DNA from: Kaistella gelatinilytica
GTDB lineage: Bacteria > Bacteroidota > Bacteroidia > Flavobacteriales > Weeksellaceae
Direction: 5' to 3'
DNA length: 64,000 bases
NCBI RefSeq assembly: GCF_015679325.1
Contig: NZ_JADPVI010000002.1
Span: 114,798-178,797 of the forward strand
Shown: positions 53,819 through 62,047 of the stretch, one piece after another
How the letters are laid out: each line of letters begins with the position of its first letter
How positions within the stretch are numbered: the stretch's first letter is position 1
Translations under genes and position numbers: made by a program
Notes under the pieces: generated by a model
Told to the model about the DNA's origin: nothing
Databases searched by the model: none
What the model saw: only the letters and a program-made list of their open reading frames with translations

Positions 53819-55369
53819 ATGAAATTAAAACATTTAAATAATGCGAACCTAAAATTTAATGGTCGCACGCTAAAAGCACAATCAGTGTTTGTCAAAGAGC
53901 TTAATTGGAAGGTTATCCTTCCTACCAAAGTGGTAAATTTTTTGGCTGCCAAAATAGAAGAAATGAAACCTTTCAAAAATTTTAGGGGCGAGATAGCTTT
54001 ATACTTCTTATCATTGATTTCCAGTGTACCTGCTAGAAAAAAAGATGCGAACTATTTTAAAGGGTTCGTCCCTTTGAGTTCAAAAATTATGGAGAAAATA
54101 AAGTATAATTACAAAGACTATTGGGATTACTTCTTGTCGATAGGGATTATTGAAAAATTAAATTACAGCACAAACCAAAAAAAATCAAATTCATTTCGGT
54201 ACAATTACAAAAATATCAAAATGCAAGGATCAGATTACCTAAATTTTGAAACTTTCGATTTCTCAAAGCTTAAAGAAAATACACTAAAATATAACTCAAT
54301 TAACCTAGAAGCACAAACCACTTGCAGACATTTGCTTGAATGGTTTGATCACGGTTTACATTTGGATTTTCCGCAGTTTTTAAACGAATCTAGTAAAAAC
54401 TTTAAAATAAATAAATTTGATGATCCAAGAGATTCAGAAAATAAATTAATGGAGGCAAGATCATTTTATTACAGTGGTTACGACTTTCATTTGCAAAATT
54501 GGAGAGCTACTAGAAACATAGAATCCGATAATAGACTTCATACGAACTTGACAAATTTAGATAAGGATATTCGAAAATATGTTAGATATCAGGGTGAAGA
54601 AATCAAGAGTTTGGACATAAAAAATTCGCAACCATATTTCTTGATTTTGTTTATAGAAGAAACCCTAAATTATAGTAAAGAGGGAAAGTATAAGAATGAA
54701 AGATTGGAAGTAATAATGAGAAATATTTATGGTAATAAGAGTACAATGTTCGAGAGATTATCACAATGTGCTAATAATGAATTATTTATGAAGGAATTTG
54801 AGGTAATTAAGGGCTCTATTCTATCAGGTCAATATTATGAATTTTTAGGTAATGTTTTTGAAGATACTTTACCAAGTTATATCGATACAAATGGGATCGA
54901 AATCTATCAGGATAAATTTTTTTGTAAGAATTCTGGAAAATTAAAAACTTTAAGATTTTCTGGTAAAAGAAACTTGATGAAAAAAGTATCGATGCAGCTT
55001 CTATATACTCCGTTGAGTAAGCCATCAAAATATTACGAAGCATTCAAAACTAAATTTCCAATGATGTGTAAATTTATGGAAATATTGAAAACATCCTCTG
55101 AGGAAATAGATAGTTATAAAAAGTTTCCAAAACTTTTGCAACATTTCGAAGCAGACTGCGTATTAGATTTTGTTACAAAGAAAATTTCAGTAAAACATCC
55201 TGAGATGCCTTTGTTTACAATACATGATTCTATAGCAACTACATGGTTTTGGTTCGATCTATTAGAGATTGAAGTTCAGAATCTTCTACTTGAATATTCC
55301 AATGGCATACCGCCGATTTCTGAAAGTGAAATTTGGCAAAGTGAAATTCCTTATGAGAATGTAGCGTAG
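53819..55369 (+). CDS. Putative single-subunit polymerase (T7 RNA polymerase/DNA polymerase A superfamily), undescribed type
   Basis: A 516-residue protein. Three motifs of the pol A/T7 RNAP superfamily appear in correct order. Motif A: KSLDIKNSQPYFL (Asp266). Motif B: KRNLMKKVSMQLLYTP with Arg384-x3-Lys388-x3-Met392-x3-Tyr396, the spacing of T7 Arg627/Lys631/Met635/Tyr639. Motif C: LFTIHDSIATT (His469-Asp470-Ser471, as in T7 IHDS). Ahead of motif A is RLHTNLTNLDKDIRKYV, like the RxHT segment of DNA polymerase A. The N-terminal 200 residues are of unknown type, and T7 RNAP itself is much longer (883). It follows an excisionase-like gene and is terminated by a clean hairpin. Likely the element's replication polymerase or primase; this is inference. 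Confidence 0.6.
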   Translation: MKLKHLNNANLKFNGRTLKAQSVFVKELNWKVILPTKVVNFLAAKIEEMKPFKNFRGEIALYFLSLISSVPARKKDANYFKGFVPLSSKIMEKIKYNYKDYWDYFLSIGIIEKLNYSTNQKKSNSFRYNYKNIKMQGSDYLNFETFDFSKLKENTLKYNSINLEAQTTCRHLLEWFDHGLHLDFPQFLNESSKNFKINKFDDPRDSENKLMEARSFYYSGYDFHLQNWRATRNIESDNRLHTNLTNLDKDIRKYVRYQGEEIKSLDIKNSQPYFLILFIEETLNYSKEGKYKNERLEVIMRNIYGNKSTMFERLSQCANNELFMKEFEVIKGSILSGQYYEFLGNVFEDTLPSYIDTNGIEIYQDKFFCKNSGKLKTLRFSGKRNLMKKVSMQLLYTPLSKPSKYYEAFKTKFPMMCKFMEILKTSSEEIDSYKKFPKLLQHFEADCVLDFVTKKISVKHPEMPLFTIHDSIATTWFWFDLLEIEVQNLLLEYSNGIPPISESEIWQSEIPYENVA

Positions 55370-55376
55370 TTTATAG

Positions 55377-55406
55377 TACCCCGAGATATCTCTGGGTATT
55401 TTTTTT
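55377..55406 (+). terminator. Terminator of the polymerase-like gene
   Basis: Stem TACCC/GGGTA plus GAGATATCTC core, followed by eight T. Nothing with a gene is seen in 55407-55745, which holds A/T-rich DNA and the leader of ardA. Confidence 0.85.
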
Positions 55407-55675
55407 ATATATCTTCTTCCAATACCTACCAACCCGAATCGGCACGGCATCACGAATGTTTTTTTCGACTACCCCCATCTAAATTCTAATAAACTTAAAA
55501 AAATTCGGTTGACTTTTTACGGTTTTCAAATATCATTTTTAGATTATAGTTTTAATGTAGTACGTTAAGATTCAGATAAATCAGCATGTTATTTACATTG
55601 TTGATGTATTATTGGAAATCATCCTAATTTTAGTACAGTTTGGTCTGATTGCTGCAAAGTATAGTCAATGAAAAA

Positions 55676-55704
55676 CCCCACCGATACGTGAATATCAGAT
55701 GGGG
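55676..55704 (+). promoter_or_regulatory. Hairpin in the leader of the ardA gene
   Basis: CCCCA/TGGGG stem closing a shorter GATA/TATC stem, about 40 bases before the ardA ATG. It may be a leader structure or a protein site; not a known riboswitch to me. Confidence 0.35.
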
Positions 55705-55745
55705 CAAGTGTAAAAAATCCTAACGTTAATTAAAACTTTGTTACA

Positions 55746-56288
55746 ATGGCAAATGTACATCTTTCTTTGGATGAAATCCAAATCTATGTCGGAACCTACA
55801 GAAAATACTCAGAAGGTTCTATTTTCGGCAAATGGCTGAAATTATCTGATTATTCAGATTTTCATGAATTGCAAACTGCAATGCGGGAACTTCACCAAGG
55901 TGAAGAAGAACCCGAATTTATGTTCCAGGATTATGAAAATAGTGCTCTACTTGAGCAGATCGGATTAATTTCTGAATGTTTTATTTCCCCACAAATTTAT
56001 GAAGTCATTGAAAAAATTAAATCATCTGATTACAGTTTGGAGGTGATTGAATCTTTTGTTGACTGCTTCGGAATTTATGACAGTCTTGATGATGTTTTGG
56101 AAAAAATCGAACAATCCTATAACGGAGAATTTGATTCTGATGAAGATTTTGTCGAAAATCTGTTGATTGATACCGTATCTATTCCATCTGACCTTCCTTC
56201 CTACGTTTACATTGATTGGACAAAAACAGCAAGAGACGTTATGATGGATTACTCAGCAAGCAACAATTATTATTTTAGAAATATTTAA
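55746..56288 (+). CDS. ardA: ArdA antirestriction protein
   Basis: ArdA is an acidic DNA mimic that blocks type I restriction enzymes during transfer of mobile elements. The 180-residue protein carries the family signatures IQIYVGTYRKYSEGSIFGKW, LKLSDYSDFHEL, EEEPEFMFQDYE and YVYIDWTKTARDVMMDYS, with a strong excess of Asp/Glu. It suggests the island is transferred by conjugation or phage. It may also spare the neighbouring restriction system's host. Confidence 0.93.
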   Translation: MANVHLSLDEIQIYVGTYRKYSEGSIFGKWLKLSDYSDFHELQTAMRELHQGEEEPEFMFQDYENSALLEQIGLISECFISPQIYEVIEKIKSSDYSLEVIESFVDCFGIYDSLDDVLEKIEQSYNGEFDSDEDFVENLLIDTVSIPSDLPSYVYIDWTKTARDVMMDYSASNNYYFRNI

Positions 56289-56295
56289 AATTAAT

Positions 56296-56318
56296 GCACC
56301 CTGCAAATTGTGGGGTGC
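56296..56318 (+). terminator. Terminator of ardA
   Basis: Stem GCACCC/GGGTGC with an 11-base loop and TTTTT. It overlaps the upstream part of the recombinase frame, so recombinase translation starts later (56327). Confidence 0.7.
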
Positions 56319-56326
56319 TTTTTACT

Positions 56327-56914
56327 ATGAAAGCAAGATATATCCGAGTTTCAACAGGAAACCAAAATACAGCAAGACAGGAAGCGAAAAAATCCCTTGA
56401 TGAAAAAGTTTTCATTGATGTTGTGAGTGGATCGATTCCATTTAATAAACGAGAACAGGGAAAGCAACTCATGAAAGAAATTGATTTTGGTTTAATAGAT
56501 TATGTTTCAGTAAGCTCTATTGATCGTTTAGGAAGAAACCTCTATGATATTCTAACAACGTTAGAGAACTTTAAGAGTAGTCAGATAATTCTGAAAGTTG
56601 ATAATTTAGGAATTGAAAGTCGAATAAACGGTAAAGAAAATCAAGCATTTAAATTGATAATATCTGTGATGGCTAATATTGCAGAAATGGAAAAAGAAGT
56701 AATTTCAGAACGTCAAAAAGAAGGTATTGCAATAGCAAAAGCAAAAGGAGTTTATAAAGGCAGAGAGCTAGGTTCTAAGGAATCTGGTACTGTCTTCTTA
56801 GCGAAATATAAAGAGGTTGTTAAAAGCCTTAAAAAGGGCAATAGCATAAGAGATACTGCTAAGATTTGTAGGGTAAGCATTGGGACTGTGCAAAAAGTTA
56901 AAAGCATGCTTTAA
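56327..56914 (+). CDS. Serine recombinase (resolvase/invertase family)
   Basis: A 195-residue site-specific recombinase. The catalytic serine is in the opening ARYIRVSTGNQNT; SIDRLGRNLYDIL carries the conserved Arg residues; ISERQKEGIAIAKAKGVYKG leads to the C-terminal helix-turn-helix (SIRDTAKICRVSIGTVQKVK). Start ATG 56327 is chosen; the longer frame starts in the ardA terminator. It may resolve dimers or invert a segment. No inversion sites could be seen. Confidence 0.92.
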   Translation: MKARYIRVSTGNQNTARQEAKKSLDEKVFIDVVSGSIPFNKREQGKQLMKEIDFGLIDYVSVSSIDRLGRNLYDILTTLENFKSSQIILKVDNLGIESRINGKENQAFKLIISVMANIAEMEKEVISERQKEGIAIAKAKGVYKGRELGSKESGTVFLAKYKEVVKSLKKGNSIRDTAKICRVSIGTVQKVKSML

Positions 56915-57047
56915 AAATCAAAAATTTCACAATTTAATATCTGCAATTTAATTAGTCATATTTATTTTAAAAATATGGGATTATAAATAGTTTCTTTTTC
57001 TAGTTTTCGGGTTAACTCTCAAACGTATTAAAAAATTACTGTACATT

Positions 57048-58481
57048 TTAGATCTGTTCGTTTTTTATAGCATCTTCAATTATTTTGTTTATTGCTTGTT
57101 GTTTTTCTTGAATTTTTCGATCGATTTCTTTTTGCGAATCAAGTTGAGTTTTAATAGCTTCAACTATTATCACTTGTTGTTCTTTACTTGGAATAGGGAT
57201 TCGAAAATTTAAAAGTTCAGCAGAAGAAACTTTAACCATTGTCTGGTTTTTACCTTTTGCTACATATTTGAAATATAGCCTACCAATAAATGAGTTAAAA
57301 AGGAAAGCTAAATATTTTTTATCAACTTTTGATTCATCAAACTCAAGTTTAATGTAGAGGTCAGGGTAAATTATATCCTCTTCAATTTCTTCTTCAACAA
57401 TTGAGGCAAGAGCAACCAAGTCAACGGTATTTCCTCTACTTACAAAGAAATCTCCTTTTTTGATTAAAAAATCTTCAATGTTATTTCTAGTTTGTTCAGT
57501 TGATTTTGAAGGTTCAATTTTCAATATTATATTTGAGCTAAAATGTTCTTGACCTAATACTTGGACTCCTTCGCCTCCTTCTACAGACAAAGGACTCCAA
57601 CCATTTTTAGTTGATTGAATAAATGTGCCGAGAGTTTCTATACAATCAATTTTAGAATAAATAATATCTTGTATATACTGCATCTTATTCCAACGAAAAC
57701 TTCCTCTCAATCCTGCATTGTAATTACTAACATTGCTTAATGGTATTGATAACATTTTCGTTTTATCAATCTTTTGTACTTCAGCGAGGTTTATTTTATA
57801 GTGAGAAGAAAAAACGTCATTGAGTATATCTAATGTACTCTTTCTATTAACCTTTAATTCTAAAATCTCTCTATTACAAGGTTGAATTTTTTTTAATAGG
57901 ACAGTTTCATTTTTAATTAATACATCAACAAATGTTTTTGGAAATCGAATTGCTTTGATGTCATCCTCTTTTAGTGTTGGATAACCTTTTCCTTGGCGAG
58001 AAACTGCATTTAATAGATTTATAAATTTACTTCTTATTGCAATGTGAAGTAGCTCAGCATTAATTTTGGGTCTAATTTGAATAAATGCTTTTGTGAAGTA
58101 TATATCCTCAGATTTTACTAAAACATTTTTATTAAGATATGGACGGATTTTTGATATAAGAATATCACCTTTTTTTGGTTTTATAATATCACCCTTTTCA
58201 ATCTTTTTATATAAGCTTTCGTTTTCTTCCTGTCTGTCTTCAAAAAACAGTTGTACTGGCATAACTTCACCTAATTTGTTTACATTTCCTATTTCTGCAT
58301 ATTTAAATGAATCAAGTTGGTCAATATTCACTTTTTCATAAGGAACAAAGTCAAATAAGTTTCGATAAGTATAAAAGTCTTGGTTACTACTTACAAAGGA
58401 AGTAATATACTTATAATCGTAACGTAAACTCTCCTCTGAGCGAAAATCTGAAAGTCTCTTTCTTATAACATTTACTCCCAT
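57048..58481 (-). CDS. hsdS: Specificity subunit of the restriction-modification system
   Basis: A 477-residue DNA-recognition subunit with two target-recognition domains. TRD1 ends YPTLKEDDIKAIRFPKTF; TRD2 ends NQTMVKVSSAELLNFRIPIP followed by a coiled coil (SKEQQVIIVEAIKTQLDSQK), the normal HsdS architecture. It overlaps the upstream methylase gene by ten bases, so it is translated together. The recognition site is not predictable. Confidence 0.88.
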   Translation of the reverse strand: MGVNVIRKRLSDFRSEESLRYDYKYITSFVSSNQDFYTYRNLFDFVPYEKVNIDQLDSFKYAEIGNVNKLGEVMPVQLFFEDRQEENESLYKKIEKGDIIKPKKGDILISKIRPYLNKNVLVKSEDIYFTKAFIQIRPKINAELLHIAIRSKFINLLNAVSRQGKGYPTLKEDDIKAIRFPKTFVDVLIKNETVLLKKIQPCNREILELKVNRKSTLDILNDVFSSHYKINLAEVQKIDKTKMLSIPLSNVSNYNAGLRGSFRWNKMQYIQDIIYSKIDCIETLGTFIQSTKNGWSPLSVEGGEGVQVLGQEHFSSNIILKIEPSKSTEQTRNNIEDFLIKKGDFFVSRGNTVDLVALASIVEEEIEEDIIYPDLYIKLEFDESKVDKKYLAFLFNSFIGRLYFKYVAKGKNQTMVKVSSAELLNFRIPIPSKEQQVIIVEAIKTQLDSQKEIDRKIQEKQQAINKIIEDAIKNEQI

Positions 58482-61207
58482 ATTACTTCTTTTCGAATGT
58501 TATCTAATATGGTTTTCAATTCAGTTCTACGAAGAACAATATCATCACTTTTATAACGAGATAGTAAACCATTTTTAAAATGATTAATCAAAACCGTATC
58601 TGTTCTTTCAATAAATTTTTCTTTCAATTTATCGCTTTCATAATAGGTATCAAAAATTTTAATTACTTGGGCTTTCTCATTTTCAATATTGTTAATTTTC
58701 TCAATTTGAACTCCGATATCCTTATTTAGTTTTTCAAATTTCTTTTTTAGTGCTTCTGTTATAGTTTCTTTCTTCTCAAGCGATTCAAGATCATTTCTAC
58801 TTTCAGTCAAAAGTTCGTTTAAAATTTTAATATTCTTATCATAAGAATTAATAATTACTTTTGTATCTAAACTTTTAGGTGCATATTCTAAATCAAATAA
58901 GTCATTCGGCATAGGGTTTTCACCTCGTTTAGTCCGTTTATAGCCTACATTTTCAGCTTCTGCCATGAAAATATCATAGTCTATATCTTTAGCAACTTCT
59001 CCAAAAACCCACCAAGCGTTATAGAATCCGAAAACATCTGTTTCCTTCTCAAATTTAGAAATACTGTTAATTTCTTCACTATATTTTTCTAAAAGTGGTT
59101 TAAGTTCTAAATCAGCATCTTCAGGAGTCAGATAATCTTTTAAATAGCGTCGAATTTTACTTTTGATGTTGTCAATTTTTTCGTTTTCAATATCTTCGAT
59201 GACATCTTTTGCCCATTTTTTATTAAGTTTCTCTCCTTTAACAAAATATTTTACGTAATCAGTTACTCTCGTCTTTAACAAGCTCCATTCTTTTCCGTAT
59301 TTTTCCCACAAATTATTCCACAGCTCAACCTGATTTTTAGTTTTCTTTTGGGCAAAAAGCAAACTGGTTTTAGTTGATGTAAAAGGCTCAAAAGTTAATT
59401 GAGGTAAACTTACAATCGCTTTAACATTGAAATATTTAAACAGGAATAAGCGGATGTACTTATTTTCAGTCGTATCAAAAACACTTTCGGGAAGCACAAC
59501 ACCTAATCTGCCACCTTCTTTCAATAGCTGGTAGTACCGTTCTAAAAATAAGTTTTCAGAATTCTTTTTATCTCCAAAAATAAAAGCATTTTTCACTTCT
59601 CTTTGGGTTTGTGTATCTAAGTCAACGCTAAAGGGTGGATTGCTTATAGCTACATCAAACTTGGCATTAACTTCTTTATTGTTGTAGAGTTTTTCAGCTG
59701 TAGCAGTTTCTAAATAATTAGGTGATGTTTCTTTGACATAAAAACGAAATGGAAGTAAACCGTCTTTAACAAAAATATTGGTTGAACCATCACCGTGTAA
59801 AATCATATTCACTTTAGAGGCTGTGCCTAAGTCAAAATTAATTTCAGAACCATATAAGTAATTTCTTGCCCACTTGTTCTCTTGGTAGTCTGGTTTGAAC
59901 AACTCTTCAAAACGCCACTTGACGTCTTTACTTGTTTTAATCTTCTCAAACTGCTTATATTTAACTTCCTTCGTTATTAGTTTCATTGCTTCAACCAAAT
60001 ATGTTCCGCTTCCTGCTGAGGGGTCAATTATTAATGGCAAATGTTTATCATTGTTAAGTCGGTCAATTGCCAGTTTGTCTAATTGTAAAGCATACAGCAA
60101 AAAATTAACTATTGGAGTTGGTGTAAAGAATTGACCTTTATTTTGTTTAAAACCATCTCTCGTTATACTTTCAAAAAAGTCACCTAAAATATCTTTGCCG
60201 TCCAAAGAACTACGACCTTCTAAAAATGAGAAATTTTCTAATGTTTGTACCGTATATATTAGTTTATTTAAAGGAAATTTATTTCGGTTGATGATGTTGT
60301 CATCATCAATTTTTTGTTGTTCTGAAACATTTAATTGTTCCTTTAATGCACGTTTGTATAGTTGGTTGATTCTATCATACACTTTTTCAGAGCTTTCAAC
60401 GTTGCTTCCATACTGATAAATTTGAAAATCATACTCTTCTTCGTCCTGCTTTTCGTATTCATCTTGGATTTTGGCGAGAATTATATTTACAAGTGAATAA
60501 AATATTTCACTATCATTTGTTCCACCACCGCCCCAAAGTACGTTATGTAAATTTCTCCCTAAACCTTCAATTTCTCCCCGATTAATTTTAGTTCGTAAAT
60601 CGTGCTTTTCGTGTCCTTTTATTAAAGGTTGTTTCTTAGGTTCACCGTAACCTGCGGTTAATTCTGTAGCAATAGAAATAAATCCGTCATTTTCCCAGTC
60701 GGTGTAATTTCGATACTTTTCAAAGTCAATTATAATTGCCTTGTCTAGTATTCCTTCTTCTTGAAGGTCGGATGTGTAGTAAACCAGATATTTCACTTTA
60801 GTTTTATAGTCTTTTTCTTCTGCTTGTGCTAAAGAAAAAAGTTGTCCTTCAATTTGGGATTTATCTTTCTCAAATTTATCAGGTGCCTTTGCTTCAATAA
60901 AAAAGAAAGGATTACCTTTATCGTCCTTGAGAAGAATATCAATTCTAGGTGAAAGTTTACCGTGTCCTGCTTTTACAGAATATTCTTTTTCAATTTCTAT
61001 GTTGTCAGGCTTGTAGTCAAGTTGATTTACTAATCGGTCAATAAGAAATGCTCTCACAATTTCTTCATCACCTGTCAACGATTTTAAAGCTCTCCCTAGT
61101 TTTATTTTTTCTGAATATTGAACAGTTGCTTTATCAATGTTTATTCTGGCAACATTGTTTTTTTGTTCATATAATCGCTGTTCAATTTGTTGTTTCCAAT
61201 CCTTCAT
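58472..61207 (-). CDS. Fused restriction nuclease and adenine methyltransferase (RM subunit)
   Basis: A 911-residue protein. Residues ~30-130 hold a PD-(D/E)XK nuclease core: PRIDILLKDDKGNPFFFIEA (Asp90, Glu105, Lys107). Then comes an N6-adenine methyltransferase: GQFFTPTPIVNFL (358-370), cofactor motif IIDPSAGSGTYLVE (393-406) and catalytic ISNPPFSV (521-528). The last ~150 residues are coiled coil. There is no helicase/translocase domain, and no hsdR lies near. With a separate S subunit this arrangement resembles BcgI-type (type IIB/IIG) enzymes more than type I. Confidence 0.88.
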   Translation of the reverse strand: MKDWKQQIEQRLYEQKNNVARINIDKATVQYSEKIKLGRALKSLTGDEEIVRAFLIDRLVNQLDYKPDNIEIEKEYSVKAGHGKLSPRIDILLKDDKGNPFFFIEAKAPDKFEKDKSQIEGQLFSLAQAEEKDYKTKVKYLVYYTSDLQEEGILDKAIIIDFEKYRNYTDWENDGFISIATELTAGYGEPKKQPLIKGHEKHDLRTKINRGEIEGLGRNLHNVLWGGGGTNDSEIFYSLVNIILAKIQDEYEKQDEEEYDFQIYQYGSNVESSEKVYDRINQLYKRALKEQLNVSEQQKIDDDNIINRNKFPLNKLIYTVQTLENFSFLEGRSSLDGKDILGDFFESITRDGFKQNKGQFFTPTPIVNFLLYALQLDKLAIDRLNNDKHLPLIIDPSAGSGTYLVEAMKLITKEVKYKQFEKIKTSKDVKWRFEELFKPDYQENKWARNYLYGSEINFDLGTASKVNMILHGDGSTNIFVKDGLLPFRFYVKETSPNYLETATAEKLYNNKEVNAKFDVAISNPPFSVDLDTQTQREVKNAFIFGDKKNSENLFLERYYQLLKEGGRLGVVLPESVFDTTENKYIRLFLFKYFNVKAIVSLPQLTFEPFTSTKTSLLFAQKKTKNQVELWNNLWEKYGKEWSLLKTRVTDYVKYFVKGEKLNKKWAKDVIEDIENEKIDNIKSKIRRYLKDYLTPEDADLELKPLLEKYSEEINSISKFEKETDVFGFYNAWWVFGEVAKDIDYDIFMAEAENVGYKRTKRGENPMPNDLFDLEYAPKSLDTKVIINSYDKNIKILNELLTESRNDLESLEKKETITEALKKKFEKLNKDIGVQIEKINNIENEKAQVIKIFDTYYESDKLKEKFIERTDTVLINHFKNGLLSRYKSDDIVLRRTELKTILDNIRKEVIWE

Positions 61208-61256
61208 CCTATAATTTCTAAAAATATCTAATTTTCAAATTCACTTTTTTATTTTC

Positions 61257-61290
61257 GTTATTCCCATGTTGAATTTGGGAAAAATAACGC
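61257..61290. repeat. Inverted repeat between the PD-(D/E)XK and RM genes
   Basis: CGTTATTCCCA and its near complement TGGGAAAAATAACG around an eight-base centre. It lies in the 197-base gap before the RM gene; a terminator for the upstream gene or a control site. Role not known. Confidence 0.35.
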
Positions 61291-61404
61291 AGTTGCGTTT
61301 AATTTAAACATTTGAGATATCTGTTCAAATATTTTTCAATTTCAATAAAAACTAGCTCGTTTTGCATAACAAAACTATTAAACTTTCTTATGCGCTGTTT
61401 TTGA

Positions 61405-61944
61405 TCAGAATTCTTGTCTCCATTCTTTAGTTTTGTCTCCTTTTTTATAAACCTCGATAAGACAAATTCTATTTTTAATATCCAATTCCATGTAATAACC
61501 TACTGCATAGCCACATACATATATAGGCAAGGTTTTGCCATCATTCGACCAAATTTCGTCATAACTTATTTTAGTTAAAGCTTTAAGTCTATTTTTGTCA
61601 CTTTTTTTATGATCATCACTTCTGTTTGACTTTTTCATTTCAATTGCTATCAAATTATCCGCTTTTTTATTGTGACCTCTGCTATGAATAATAATATCAC
61701 AATTAATCGTAATTTCATTGAATTCATCATTCAATATAGTTTTCAAACTGCCATTTCTGTTTCGATTGTATTCCGGGTCAACAAAATAGCCAGGTAAGTT
61801 AATATCTTTTAATTTGTCATTTAAATGAATAGCAAGTCTACCGCATAAGTTTCTTTCGTTGACATCATTTAAAATATTCTGTAGATCTGCCTGTAAGAAT
61901 ATAATACTTGCGTCGTGAAATAATGTATCTAAAATTTGCTCCAT
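61405..61944 (-). CDS. Small PD-(D/E)XK-fold protein of the defence cluster
   Basis: A 179-residue protein with a putative nuclease core: VNERNLCGRLAIHLNDKL (Glu30), FVDPEYNRNRNG, CDIIIHSRGHNKKA (Asp83) and NLIAIEMKKSNR (Glu102-x-Lys104). This set fits a recurrent family of hypothetical proteins in defence islands. It lies between the RM genes and the AAA ATPase, all on the minus strand. The substrate is not known. It could be a partner nuclease of the ATPase. Confidence 0.7.
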   Translation of the reverse strand: MEQILDTLFHDASIIFLQADLQNILNDVNERNLCGRLAIHLNDKLKDINLPGYFVDPEYNRNRNGSLKTILNDEFNEITINCDIIIHSRGHNKKADNLIAIEMKKSNRSDDHKKSDKNRLKALTKISYDEIWSNDGKTLPIYVCGYAVGYYMELDIKNRICLIEVYKKGDKTKEWRQEF

Positions 61945-62047
61945 ATAAGGGTGTGTTTGTATATTTTAATGGTTGTTGCTAAATGCTAGCAAAGTGAAAA
62001 AAATATCTCGCAATTCGAGGTGTTGGCTAATTTTAATTTTCAATTAA

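Noticed and set aside
56294-56326. N-terminal 11 codons of the recombinase frame
   Set aside because: They coincide with the ardA terminator hairpin; the family's normal start is ATG 56327.
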